Shown here: in pieces, positions 11,861-21,875 of the stretch
How the letters are laid out: the number at the start of each line of letters is the position of its first letter
Position numbering within the stretch: position 1 is the first letter of the stretch
Assembly (NCBI GenBank): GCA_003614735.1
Contig: KZ992532.1
Coordinates: 1-34,341, forward strand
Direction of reading: 5' to 3'
DNA length: 34,341 bases
From: Thamnocephalis sphaerospora
Taxonomy: Eukaryota > Zoopagomycota > Zoopagomycetes > Zoopagales > Sigmoideomycetaceae
Made by a program: the position numbers and the translations under genes
Notes under the pieces: generated by a model
Databases searched by the model: none
What the model was told of the DNA's origin: nothing
The model's input: only the letters and a program-made list of their open reading frames with translations

Positions 11861-12097
11861 GAAGGCATAGGTGGACTGTCACCAGCAAGGTTCAGCAGCG
11901 ATAGGCACCGAAAACAGTGCAGCGAATGTCGGAGCAGATTGATGGTTGAGCGCTGCTGTTGGCGCAGTCGACAAAGTCACATTGCCCGCTTGAACGTACT
12001 AGGCGTCAAATTACACCAAGGACCTTCTACTCTTTGAATAGCGGCTGAATGCATACTGGCGTTGTAGAGTTCATGCTGCTCCTGTTCCGGTAGTATA
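11861..12097. other. Spacer between the two RING genes
   Basis: 237 nt holding the 3' end of the RING-UIM gene and the promoter of the TRAIP-like gene. A possible alternative donor (GTACGC) lies just upstream in the last RING-UIM exon, and acceptor-like sites at about 12045 could give another C-terminus. No independent gene seen. Confidence 0.4.
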
Positions 12098-12955
12098 TCA
12101 TCGTTCAGCAACTATGTGATATGCTTTGTGTCGGGCAGCACCGCTGGTGAGAATAGATGCAGTCGGCTGCGTACCTGTGTTATTGCCTTGCGTATTATGG
12201 CTCAAGTCCTCCTCCAGAGACAGCATCATGGTGTACTGTAGCAGCTCTTCTTCATTCAGGTCTTCCAGACCAGTGCGTTCTTCAGCTTGCGGCTGACTAG
12301 GCCCAGCCGCCTCATGCTGTTGTGTAGGGCGCGATACTGTCTCCTGTACTTCTACGCGGGACTTGTTTTTCGTGCCGCTCTATTTGCCCCAATAGCATGC
12401 CATCAGCTGTAAGCAACAAGGCCACGCCGTCGTCTCAGCTCACCCGGAAACTCAAAAAGCTTTTGATGCTCCTGCGCTTGGAAGTTATTTGCGAGTCTGG
12501 CTCAGATTGCGTTTGTGGCCAGTCTGCGAATAGGTATATGATCTGCTGCGACGGCGGCAACAGTTTTCTACATTGCGGGCACCTGTTGTCGTGCTCCAGA
12601 GAGCGCGTGATACTAAGTTGTCGTTACCGTCGTCGTGGAGACCACCACGGTCACAGCGGCGGCCGGGTTAACAAGGACTGTGGCCCTAGCATGCACAAGA
12701 CGTGCTTACGTACCATACAGAGTGGTATAGATGACCGCCTAAAGCACGTACGCCGACAAGGTCGTCCAATTAGCTTATGTGTTTCCGATAGAGCGTTCGT
12801 CAGCACTTGCATGGCAGCGCAGCGACCGGAGATGGATGGTCTCTTTGTGTAGTATTCCCCGGAAATGGATCGAGGCAGATGGTGCAGTCCATATCAACAG
12901 TGCGCTTACTATAAAGACAAGTGTGAGCAAGGGGGAATGGCAGCTGTGACGACAT
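12098..12955 (-). CDS. Short RING-UIM protein, paralogue of the TRAIP-like gene
   Basis: No long single frame covers this gene; it appears only after splicing. Exons: 12955-12811, 12738-12714 (25 nt), 12612-12444, 12379-12098; 621 nt, 206 residues. The RING has DCTIC, then PCGHLYHSVC across three exons, then RCPQC, then QIIYLFADWPQ, the same ligand pattern and post-RING segment as the TRAIP-like gene. Exons 2 and 3 are exactly the same length as in that gene (25 and 169 nt), and exon 1 uses the same GC donor. After exon 3 the proteins diverge: here there is no coiled coil but a hydrophilic tail with EEELLQYTMMLSLEED (about residues 155-170), which fits a ubiquitin-interacting motif with Thr in place of the usual Ala. 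Start: MSSQLPFPLAH aligns with the TRAIP-like LPFNVAH. Likely an E3 that binds ubiquitin; substrate unknown. All frames are open, so I do not call it a pseudogene. Confidence 0.7.
12739..12810 (-). other. GC-AG intron in the RING-UIM gene
   Basis: The donor GCAAGT follows 'CCA T' and the acceptor TAG precedes 'GC GGT CAT', again rebuilding Cys-Gly-His. Same position and phase as the GC-AG intron of the TRAIP-like gene, although the intron interiors have diverged. Confidence 0.75.
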
Positions 12956-13632
12956 GTAGGCCTAGTGATTGTCTAGCGTAAGGCATAGTAAGGTATGCTA
13001 ACGGCAACGGGCGTTGACTACGGCGTCAGGCGCAATGGATTTGAGGTGGTGTAACTTAGACAGCAGGACGGCACAGAAACCGTTTTCAGTCACTATGATG
13101 CTTCCGCCGCTTCACCTCTGCAACGGTGCTAGCTGGTTCAGCGCTGTTCTAGCGCGTGCTTTGATGGCTAAGGAGGGTAGCGATATCGATGACAGTGTGC
13201 TGTGGCACGCGCCACCAGCTTTCTTTCACTCACTCTCTTACTATTCCATTCGGCGCCCTTCAAGCTACACGTTTCCGCTTGCAGCTCATATGTTCATACT
13301 GCCACAGACCCAGCTGTCCTGCTTAGCCTAGTGCGTCACGTGCAGCGTTGACTGAGTAGATGTGGCGTGCTAGCCGGCTGGGTCTGCGTCGCATTCAACA
13401 CAGTGTCGGCACAAGGCACCAATCGGCCATGCTTTATTGCAGGTCGCATAAACAAATGGTATGTACAAGACGCGCGAATGGTGAGGGCCGGCGGCTTGTC
13501 GCTGTGGTAGACATTTGCGTGGTGGACAATAATGCCGCCCATTTCTACCGCTTCCACAAATGGATATCCAGCACTAGCAGATCTAAGCTAATTAACTTTT
13601 GCAGAGCCGTTCCTAGTGCTACGGCCTTTGCC
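12956..13632. other. Spacer between RING-UIM and tyrosinase 1
   Basis: 677 nt: the promoter side of RING-UIM (minus strand) and the 3' region of tyrosinase 1 (minus strand). A 105-codon plus-strand frame at 13014-13331 has no recognisable family and I treat it as chance. Confidence 0.5.
13433..13438 (-). terminator. Possible AATAAA poly(A) signal of tyrosinase 1
   Basis: TTTATT on the plus strand (AATAAA on the minus strand), about 195 nt past the tyrosinase 1 stop. Position is plausible but unproven. Confidence 0.35.
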
Positions 13633-16124
13633 CTAGGCGGTCTCCTCGTCAGCGCTACGTCCGATGTCCGGAAACAGCGATCCTATCATGCCGCTGAATG
13701 CTCCGGCTGCTTTGGGAAGCACGCTGTCCGCCAAGGGCACCGCCTGCACGGCATCCGCAACCAGATTGAGCGTGCCACTGGCTACATTATTGACAATTGC
13801 CACGGGCGCTGGCCTCGTTCCAGAGCTTAGATGCCCAACCAGGCTAGCTGGCGAAATGTAACCAATGATCTGATTGACATCTGATATCACCTGGACTAGC
13901 TTCTGTTCCTCTTGGCGCACGCGCTCCACCTTTAGTCGGTTCATCTGTATCCAGTGCTCCGGTAGTGGCTTTGGCAGGCGCAGGCCGGCGGCGACGTTGT
14001 GATCTATCTTTCTGCTAGACGGGCGGCGCTCTGACTTGCTTACTATCATGTTGGCGTTTGTCGATTTCACGACGGTATCGAGATTTTCGGTATCTGACTG
14101 CCCACGGCGTATCAGGCGAGCCTCTTCGTTGTTGCTGGCGTCGTCATTAACACTGCCGTCATCGACGTCACTCTCTCTATCTCTGCTATTGCCGATGTTA
14201 CTGCCGTCGCTGCTGCTTTGATCGCTGTTTTCTTTTGGCGGTCCTTCTTCCTCCTCAATTGGCGCATCTTCACTGCTGCCAAAGTCACTTTCCTCAATAT
14301 TATCCGCAAAAGCGTTCACGTCGGCGGGCTCCGCTGGTGCTTTGGAGAAGAATGAAGCTGCAGAAGACATCAAGGGCGAAAGGGGAGGAGCTGGAAATTG
14401 CCGCGCAAACGTTGGCATGTCCCCGCGTCTACTCATTTCTCCCGCACTCGAGTCTGTAGTAGCGGCTAGAGATATAGCTTGCGCGATATTTCTCTGTGCT
14501 GCATCGCTCCATCCGGCGGCAGCCCAATTTTGCCTGGCATTGCTACGAGTAAAGTGTTCAGCTGTGGCCAGAGTTGCTGGCGGTAGCTGCTGGCTGTTTG
14601 CGCTTCTAGCAGCAACCACTATACTTGTGGGGCGGACGGTGCTATTGATTGGCGTTCCTCTAAAACCAGCGACAGTTTGGTTTCTGGCCTGATTACGGCC
14701 GGGCTGAAGCGCTGGCAGTGCAGTAGAGAACATGGGCACGGCAGTGGGTGGCGATGATGACAAGCCATTCCATGGTAATCTAGCGGCACCAGTGAGTGCA
14801 CCGTTTGGACGAGAACCTACCGTTGGAAGACGCCACGACGTGCTGGAAGGCAGCGACATCGAAGTGCCTCCACCAGGTGACATTAATGATGCGAGGCTGG
14901 ATGGCCATACCGGTGGATCAGAGCTCAAAAGGCGCTGACGTGCCATGGAGACCGAGTCGGCAAAGTTGGCCGAATCGTAGTTATAGCAGAGAGTTCGGTG
15001 ATCCATTACGGCGCGCACCGGCAAATCCCACGGTGCCATGCGATCGCCAAGTGTAGCCTCGCGATCGTTGTCTTCGTCATGACCGCCGTACATGGTGAGA
15101 CGTGTATTTGGCCGAGCAATCTGCCAATCAGACCACAGCTTGTCAATAAAAGAGTGGTGCACCCAGAACAGCGGACTATGCGCCATCGTGTCAGTAGGCA
15201 TTACAATTGCGCTATGCTGCGCTACACATGGCACCTACTCGTTTGGACTGGTCATGCTGGCCATATCGCCGCCGATGCCCATGTGCACGACACCGTGCGG
15301 CGGGCCTTCGAGAGCGTACCAGAAATCCTCATACGTGATTTCCTCGCGCTGAATACTGAGTAGAGATTCGGGCGGATAGAGCGCTGAAATCTCTGCACGC
15401 TCATTAAACGATCGCTGCAGGCAGCGGCGCTCTGGCACGGCCAGCACCCAGTTTGCAAATTTTCCGTCCATCACACAGTTGTCCTCGCCCTGGCCGTTAC
15501 CGCCGAACATATCGGCGCCGAATATCGGCGATTGTTCTGGCGCTTGCGAGTCCAAACTCCAATCCTGGGCATGTATGGCACGCGGTTAGCGCAATAGCGC
15601 AACTACGCGTCGAGGCTGCTTACCCAGTAGGGCACTGAAACAGTAGGATCAATCCGCTGCAGTGCAAGCTCAAAGTCACGCGTGAACTTGCGATGCCATG
15701 GAAGAAAACTGGGCACACCATGCGCAAAATCGGTGTTGTCCAGATGGACCTGTACAAACCGGTCGTACATCGATAGGTCGCCGTCACTACGCCGCTTGAG
15801 CTCAAGCACTGCGTTGAAAAACCGATTGCGCTCGACTGTCGACAGCTGGCGAATTTCACGGCGAACGGTAATGCGCGGACATAATTGGGCATGCACCGTG
15901 CAGACGATGGTCACGAGCAGCAGTAGAAGCGTGACAACACTGCCACTACAGAGTGAGTGAACGTGCACGCTTTTTGCAGGCGCGCCTTTGCGGCGAATGC
16001 GATGGCTCGCGGCATCTCGTGTACATGCACTGTCCTTTCCGGCCGTGCTTAGCACCGAGAAGGAGCACGTTTGTGTCTCATTGTCGAGCCAGTATCTACG
16101 CAATTTGCTGGTTAGCTTCTGCAT
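13633..16124 (-). CDS. Tyrosinase-family protein 1 (long, membrane-anchored or secreted)
   Basis: Type-3 copper oxidase of phenols/catechols, expected outside the cell. Exons: 16124-15624, 15564-15239, 15175-13633; 789 residues. CuA ligands: H127 (VQVH), H135 (AHG), H144 (PWHR). CuB: PPHGVVH and FWVHHSFID. Introns lie after the Trp of PYW|DW (phase 0) and inside the Asp of PN|D-P (phase 2), as in copies 2 and 3; the YD|R intron is absent. After the catalytic domain comes a ~300-residue Ser/Thr/Ala linker with a strongly acidic stretch (about 14090-14330), then the shared C-terminal domain (about 13823-13983). The first in-frame Met puts 60 residues before the hydrophobic stretch SVVTLLLLLVTIVCTVHA, so it may be a type-II anchor; alternatively an unseen 5' exon supplies a normal signal peptide. 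It is the only copy on the minus strand. Confidence 0.88.
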
Positions 16125-16926
16125 GTGTTGTGGTTGCAGTGGAAATCGGCGGCAAGCTTTGAAAAATAGCGGTAGCTACTTGTGACACTAGACGGCAATG
16201 TACAGTTTTAAGGGCGTTTTGGCTGCTCGCGTAAGCCTGGGCACTGTGCCGGCTTATGGACTGGTAGCTAGCTAGTATCACACAAGAGGCTAGGGCTGCA
16301 GCAACGAGTAAGGAGTGACTAAATAGCAATGGGTGGCCAACTGCGGCGCCGCGGTAGGTGGAGATGATGGCTATACGAGGCAAAGTACGCACAAAGTGTA
16401 TCCGCTCTTTTGGCAATAGTAGTGTAAAGGTTGAGGCCAAGGGCTGCCGAGATGTGTTGACTAGACGGTGATTCTGCTGGTTTACAAGTGCAAAAACGGC
16501 GACATATGCTCACCTAGGCAGCATAGCTTTGATCCGAGGTTTCTGTTTAGATGATGCCACTGTATAACCGTGTAAAGGAGTGTGTGTGGATAAAAGGAGC
16601 CTCCCCATGTGCAGGAGAATAACAGGGTAATGAAGGTGGAAAAGGAGACGCTACAGCGGGTAAAGTACATCGCCTACGGCACTGATAGACCTCCTAGGGG
16701 GTGTTGACGTGATGAGGCTGGGCAGCTTAGCTCGCTGGCAGCGCAGTGGGCTAGGGCGATAGGCTCTCCGGCGATCAACTGCAAATCTTGCGTCACTGAT
16801 GAAGATACCAAAGCACGAGACACGATGACGGGCATTGAAGCAAGGTTTACTTTGATGGATAATCAACTGTTCACGCCCAGCGGTACCAGCGATACATTCC
16901 CACCATCCGCAGCCATGGAGTGATGC
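16125..16926. other. Spacer between tyrosinase 1 and the acidic protein
   Basis: 802 nt: upstream region of tyrosinase 1 and 3' region of the acidic protein, both on the minus strand. It could hide a 5' exon of tyrosinase 1; a 114-codon minus-strand frame (16096-16440) contains a hydrophobic stretch, but I could not find a splice joining it convincingly. Confidence 0.4.
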
Positions 16927-17925
16927 CTAATTATCGGTGCTTGTAATCACCTGTGTGTCTATGGCAGGACCGTTGCTCCCATCGCTGGACTCAGGGGGCG
17001 CCTGGGACGCATCCGGCTGGGGAGTGGGCGCCGGGTCCTGAGGTGGTGCGGCGGAGGTGGGCGTGGGTGTGGGTGCAGCGCTAAAGGTGGGCTCGGGAAC
17101 GGGTGCAGAAGCGGACACGGATGTAGAACTTGGTGCGGATGCTGGAGACCGTGTGGCTGGAGCTACGGCCGGGACCGGTGGCTCTTGGTTTGCCTTGGGC
17201 GCCTGCGGCTGTGGGACAGGGGTGGACACCGGAGCTGGCAGGGCTGATGTAGGTGCGGGCGACTGCGGGGTAAAAGCAGGCTTCTGGAGAAGCGGGACCG
17301 AGGCTGGGGACTGTGGAGCGGGAGTCGGCGCCTGTGGTTGGGCGGCTGAAGTGGAGGGGGCTGGCACATATGGCGTTGGAGATGGAGCAGCCGGCGTGGC
17401 GGGCGAGATGGGCGCAGGCACATACGGTACTGCTGCGGCGTCGTCCTCATCGCAGTCTTCATCGGTGCCTTTGTAGTCAGCGTTGTCGTCGCACTCCTCG
17501 TCAGCCTGACCGTTGCTCTCTTCTTCACAGTCCTCATCGCTCTGGTAGTCTTCTTCATCGCAGTCCTCGTCATCGGCGTCTTCCTCACAGTCTTCTTCGT
17601 CGGCATCCTCCTCGCAGTCCTCTGCGTCGCTGGCATCTTCCTCGCAGTCCTCATCAACGTCGACATCAGAGTTGACGTCTGCCTCGTTGCAGTCTTCTTC
17701 ATCGCCATACGTTTCCGTTGCGCTGGGAGTTGGTGCGCTGGTAACGGTCGGTAGAGCAGATGGAGTAGTGGTGTACGGCTGGAGTGCAGCGGGGTAGGTG
17801 TTTGATACGCCGCGGCGCAGCATCCGGTGACGGCCAATGGCGCGGAACTCTTGCGCATTTGTAGCGCTTGCCAGAGCGCCGAGAAGCGCAACTACAGCGA
17901 GCAAAGCAATACGGCTGGAATACAT
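16927..17925 (-). CDS. Secreted acidic Cys-repeat, Pro/Ala-rich protein
   Basis: 332 residues, single exon. Residues 1-24 are a clear signal peptide (IALLAVVALLGALASATNA). A basic segment follows with MLRR before GVSN, a possible Kex2-type processing site. Residues 75-162 are very acidic with eight lone Cys, each inside Asp/Glu (DEDCEED, EEDCEED, DEDCDEED). The rest (about 163-332) is low-complexity Pro/Ala/Ser/Thr/Gln, probably extended and O-glycosylated. I recognise no domain family. It lies between tyrosinases 1 and 2 and shares the EDCEED repeat with the tail of tyrosinase 7. Inference: an extracellular matrix or wall protein that binds metal ions or is cross-linked through its cysteines to tyrosinase-made quinones. 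Confidence 0.75.
   Translation of the reverse strand: MYSSRIALLAVVALLGALASATNAQEFRAIGRHRMLRRGVSNTYPAALQPYTTTPSALPTVTSAPTPSATETYGDEEDCNEADVNSDVDVDEDCEEDASDAEDCEEDADEEDCEEDADDEDCDEEDYQSDEDCEEESNGQADEECDDNADYKGTDEDCDEDDAAAVPYVPAPISPATPAAPSPTPYVPAPSTSAAQPQAPTPAPQSPASVPLLQKPAFTPQSPAPTSALPAPVSTPVPQPQAPKANQEPPVPAVAPATRSPASAPSSTSVSASAPVPEPTFSAAPTPTPTSAAPPQDPAPTPQPDASQAPPESSDGSNGPAIDTQVITSTDN
17440..17703 (-). repeat. Cys-acidic repeat region of the secreted protein
   Basis: Codes residues 75-162: eight single Cys spaced about 9-15 residues apart in Asp/Glu runs. The DNA is an imperfect GAGGAYTGC-type repeat (on the minus strand), so the array may vary in length between strains. Confidence 0.8.
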
Positions 17926-19160
17926 ACTGAATTTAGTATGTCAGTGATTCTGACGCTAGCGCAGACGCTGAAATAGCGGATATCGACAGTTGGCCGAGAA
18001 AGCCAGGTATAGCGAGGGTGTCTAGCACCGCTGAAGACAGGTGATTTAGATGACCAAGGGTTCGGGATTACACAGCTACTGCTGGTAGTATTATTGCAGT
18101 CCAGGTTAGGCAGAGAGAATGAGCGCAGAATGAGTTGGTTGGCGAGAAAGCGGGAGAGTTGCGTGAGTAGCAAGAATGTAGGGTAACGGATGGCGCGGCA
18201 TCGAAAGCAAGGGAGCACGCAGTCGAGCGTTGGTTGCACATGCACAAACTTGCATGCGTACGCTTCAGCTGGCCATTCATTAACCGCAGCACACCTGCAG
18301 ATGCCTGCTCTGCGTACGGACAATAAGTCAGAACAGCAACAGTCTACCGCTAAAATTCACAGGAGCCGCGGGGGCCACGCAATGGTTGGCTCGGAAGCTA
18401 GCGCAGCAAGCGGTACTCATCTACCGCTAGACGATGGGTATATGTGGAAGCGACAGGTGCTTCCCAAAATGGTAAAAGCGTTTCGTCTTCGTCACCAGCA
18501 AGGGCCAGTCGCCAACTGAAGAGCTGTGCTACCCAAACGAAGCCTAGACGTGTGCGTGCGTGCTTCCATGTGCGTAGAGCAGGCTGCAATTCAGCGCGAA
18601 AACGCCGCTGGACCGGTATGCAACATGGGCTAGACCGCATGGCAATCGCTGGCGATGTAGCGGTACATTGGTTCAGCGCTGTTGGTACGGTGGCGTTGCA
18701 GAGCGCCAATCTGCCGAATTCAGGTGTAATTTTGTCGGCCCGTGTGTCGTTAGTGCGCCAAAACAGGCGCCTACGCCATGCCATTAGCATGACGTCGGCT
18801 GGTCGGCGGAAATGCGCATAGCAGCGGTGCAGGCGAAAGGTCTGCAACAATGGGGCCGTGCGTCGCACACGCGAGCACCGCAGCTCATTCGTTCTGCGCT
18901 TGCTATGCAATTGATTGATACGAATAGGCCGCCGACGATACAGTGTACTGGCGGCGCTTAGCAACCCAGCTTGTTGCGCATCTCGTTCAACCGATCAATA
19001 TGTAGCAGCAAGCGTAAGCGGGCAGCTTCACCGAGCGAAACATATGTATTTTGGCTGCTGCTGGTAAGCAATAAAAGGACAGCCATCCGGTGGCGGAGTC
19101 GTTGCGCGCAAGCAATATCCAGCTCTCCGACTGTTGGCTTGATCATTCAACAGTTACACC
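17926..19160. other. Divergent promoter region, acidic protein / tyrosinase 2
   Basis: 1235 nt between divergent starts, so it probably carries the promoters of both. A TATA-like CAATAAAAG lies about 90 nt before the tyrosinase 2 start. Frames at 18190-18519 (+) and 18398-18964 (-) overlap one another, are Arg-rich, have no signature and look like chance. Confidence 0.5.
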
Positions 19161-20633
19161 ATGTCGCTCCTGCCGTTAAACTGCGTGACCGCTGCTGCTT
19201 TGTTGTTTTGGTGGAGCCTATGTCACAGCTGCATTGTACACGTGCACGCAGAAGAATGCGACAGTATCCGGGAAAGGGTGGAAATTCGGACGTTGAGCAG
19301 CGGTCAGCGCGCGGCGTTATTTAATGCAATTAAGGAGGTTAAAAAGGGTGGGTCGCCGTCTATGTACGATAGGTAGGTGCCCTGTATGCGCAAACAACAT
19401 CGACCGTAATGCATTTTAACGCGTATACATCGCAAACAGTAATGTACGAGTTCATTACGAGCAGCAGCGGATCGCACACAGCAACGCCATGTTCTTTCCA
19501 TGGCATCGTATCTTTTTGCGCAGATTTGAGCGTGAGCTGCAACGAATCGACCCCAGCATCATGCTACCCTACTGGGTGAGTGGTTTGTCCGCTCTGTTCG
19601 TGCTAGCCAGACCGCACCATTTGCTCACAAGTGGTTCTGTACAGGATTGGTCGTATGACTCCCAGGCTCCGGAGCTATCAGTGGTGTTTAGGAGCGGGTT
19701 CTATGGCGGCAACGGCCGACAAGACGACAGTTGCGTTGTAGACGGGCCTTTTGCCGACTGGGCGACCGTCTACCCGAACACGCACTGCTTGCAAAGGAAA
19801 TTCGACCAGCAGCAAAGACTTTCGGCCTTTTCAGGTCCAGAGGCGCTGCGGGCGCTGCAGGAACAGTCGAGAACGTACCAGGAGTACCGCTCACGCTTCG
19901 AGTCCAAGCCACACGCCCAAGTTCACATAGGCATCGGCTCTGAGTTTAACACCATGTACGCGGTAAACGAGTAAGTGACCGCACTTTTTGGTTATGCCGC
20001 AGCCATGGTCGGCACAGACGTGCTCTTACTCACGACACCACCTGCAGCCCAATCTTTTGGGCGCACCACGCATTTGTAGACAAGAACTGGGCCGAGTGGC
20101 AGCAAATGCGCCCGCAGAACGCTCGTGCATTCGATGGGACCACCATAGAAGGGCAGTCGGTGTCCATCAACGACGAAATTAGGCCGTTTGGCATCAGCGT
20201 CAGCGAAGTAATGGACACGCAAAATCTTTGCTATCGCTATGCAGACTTTGCACCGGCACGAACGGTAAACGCTGCCGGCAGCAATGTGATGGACATCCTT
20301 AGTCAATTCATCCCGGCGAGCGGCGGCACAAACACCACCATTGTCGTTCACGAGGGCTCTCCAGGCGAGCAAGAAGCGCTGCCTGCAGCGATTGATCGGA
20401 AAGATTTGTTAAAGCTGCGAGATACACTTCCCATTCCTGACGACTACATTGCCGCCATGGGCCTGGACCGGAAAGTCGTGCGCGAAACAGAAGAACTCAT
20501 GAGCAAGTATACAATGGAGACCAACGCACGGCAAGAGTACATTTCTGCAGCAGCTATTATCAACAGCCCGGAAAAGCTGGCGTCATTTGCCTCGGAAAGC
20601 AATGAACTGATCATCACGCAGCCCAAGAGTTAG
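19161..20633 (+). CDS. Secreted tyrosinase-family protein 2
   Basis: Exons: 19161-19372, 19440-19575, 19645-19970, 20048-20633; 1260 nt, 419 residues, the shortest copy. Signal peptide residues 1-30 (AAALLFWWSLCHSCIVHVHA). CuA: H76 (RVH), H84 (AHS), H93 (PWHR). CuB: KPHAQVH and FWAHHAFVD. The residue after the first CuB His is Ala, and the usual SPND is VND, so this copy has drifted. The linker is short; the C-terminal domain (20415-20580) is the most divergent, with YISAAAI in place of YISPAAL. Intron 2 (19576-19644) is 69 nt, in frame and stop-free, so retention would insert 23 residues. Start: first Met before a hydrophobic core, with exon 1 of 212 nt as in copies 3 and 5. Confidence 0.9.
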
Positions 20634-20714
20634 GCTGAGATTATGTATGCATCGGCGGAAGTCACAGACAATAGCCTGCTGCATCTGCTGTGCCGTTTGG
20701 TTTGTGAGACTGTG

Positions 20715-20720
20715 AATAAA
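20715..20720 (+). terminator. AATAAA poly(A) signal of tyrosinase 2
   Basis: Canonical AATAAA 82 nt after the stop codon, in the right direction. Confidence 0.5.
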
Positions 20721-21701
20721 TGCAAGCAGATTCCCAGATCTGCCGCGGGTGCTGGTGCCGGAGTGGGCCAGCGTGCCTTGCATGAGCTGCGCCACGAGTG
20801 CTACACGCGATCTCCCTTGCACAGCGTCAGCAGCCTCTTCTTGTCTACTTGCTGGTGGGCGCGTATGCAGGTGGTGGCCGAGGCCAACAAGAAGCGCTTT
20901 GTTTACCAAGTGCTACGACTACTTGCATGGCCAAGCCAAGGTTACGCTGATGGCTCCCTGTGTCTTGCAATCGGCAGTATCGTCTCGTACTATTCTTGTC
21001 GTCGCTGCTGGCAGGCCTGCTGCTCTGCCTTGCCAAAAGTCAAGTTTGCTTGGCGTGTCTCGGACATTGCAAGATACTGGATAGCCACTGCAGACCTAAT
21101 TGACCGCCAAAACGATCGGATGGCCCAAACTTTTTAGATCAAGGCGACGTTTCTTGTATGCACTTTGTGCACAACACGGCATGTAGCCCCATGTAGACTC
21201 GTCTTCTCTGCATCCTGCTTGCCCACGCGATCCCACGATCCCACGATTCAGGCACACATAGCACTGATGATGGCACGCCCACCATCGTACAAACTTGAGT
21301 GTGCCTTGTGCCTTCACCGGCTCATCTGCCGCCAGTCTGACGCCAGCACGAGATTCGTCACAATCCATTTTTGCCTCATGGATGTCTTCACGTAATAGCG
21401 TCGCCCAAAATGTTGCCAAACTCTCACCTGGGCTGTGTGTGGTGTGCGGCACGGTTGGCTGATGGTAGGCAAACCGGCCGAGCGCCTCAAGCATGGCACG
21501 TTCCCCAATCAGCTGCGTGTGCCTTACATGCAAGTCGGCGTGCGTCTCTGGCGACCCAATGCCAGCCGACCTCACACTAAACACGCTGCGCATACGTGCG
21601 ACCACCGTGCTCCTCGCGCAGCGAACAGCACATGGGGCCAATGAACACGCTAATGCGCGGACAAAGTATACGTCTCTTCGTGCTTGATGTTGCTTGAGCG
21701 C

Positions 21702-21707
21702 TATATA
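21702..21707 (+). promoter_or_regulatory. TATA box of tyrosinase 3
   Basis: CTATATAGAC 174 nt before the ATG. The spacing is almost the same as for the TATAAA of tyrosinase 4 (176 nt), which supports both. Confidence 0.45.
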
Positions 21708-21875
21708 GACGGCGGCCTGCTTGCCATCTGGCTTAACGCGCATGCATCCTCTCCATATACCGTAAGCCAGTGCGCTCTCATCATACCCATCCGTATAATA
21801 GTTCAACTCGCCTTTATAGCGTAAAAGTGTCTTTCATCCGCCTTTGCGCGACTGTCTGTACCATACACCTTCACT

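Larger units (their letters stand above)
20634..21875. other. Spacer between tyrosinases 2 and 3
   Basis: 1242 nt holding the tyrosinase 2 poly(A) signal and the tyrosinase 3 promoter with a TATA box. A 236-codon minus-strand frame (21096-21806) is longer than expected by chance and has near-normal acidic content, but it overlaps the TATA box and I recognise nothing in it. The small direct repeat CGATCCCA occurs at about 21228-21245. Confidence 0.5.

Noticed and set aside
12098-12955. Idea that the region is a dead fragment of the TRAIP-like gene
   Set aside because: All four exons are open, splice phases match exactly, zinc ligands are intact and the tail has its own motif, so a working paralogue is more likely.
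17057-17675. Gly/Val- and Arg/His-rich frames across the acidic protein
   Set aside because: Antisense and out-of-frame readings of the Pro/Ala and Asp/Glu repeats.
18398-18964. 188-codon minus-strand frame upstream of tyrosinase 2
   Set aside because: Very Arg-rich with an equally open antisense frame; length is within chance expectation and it covers the divergent promoter region.
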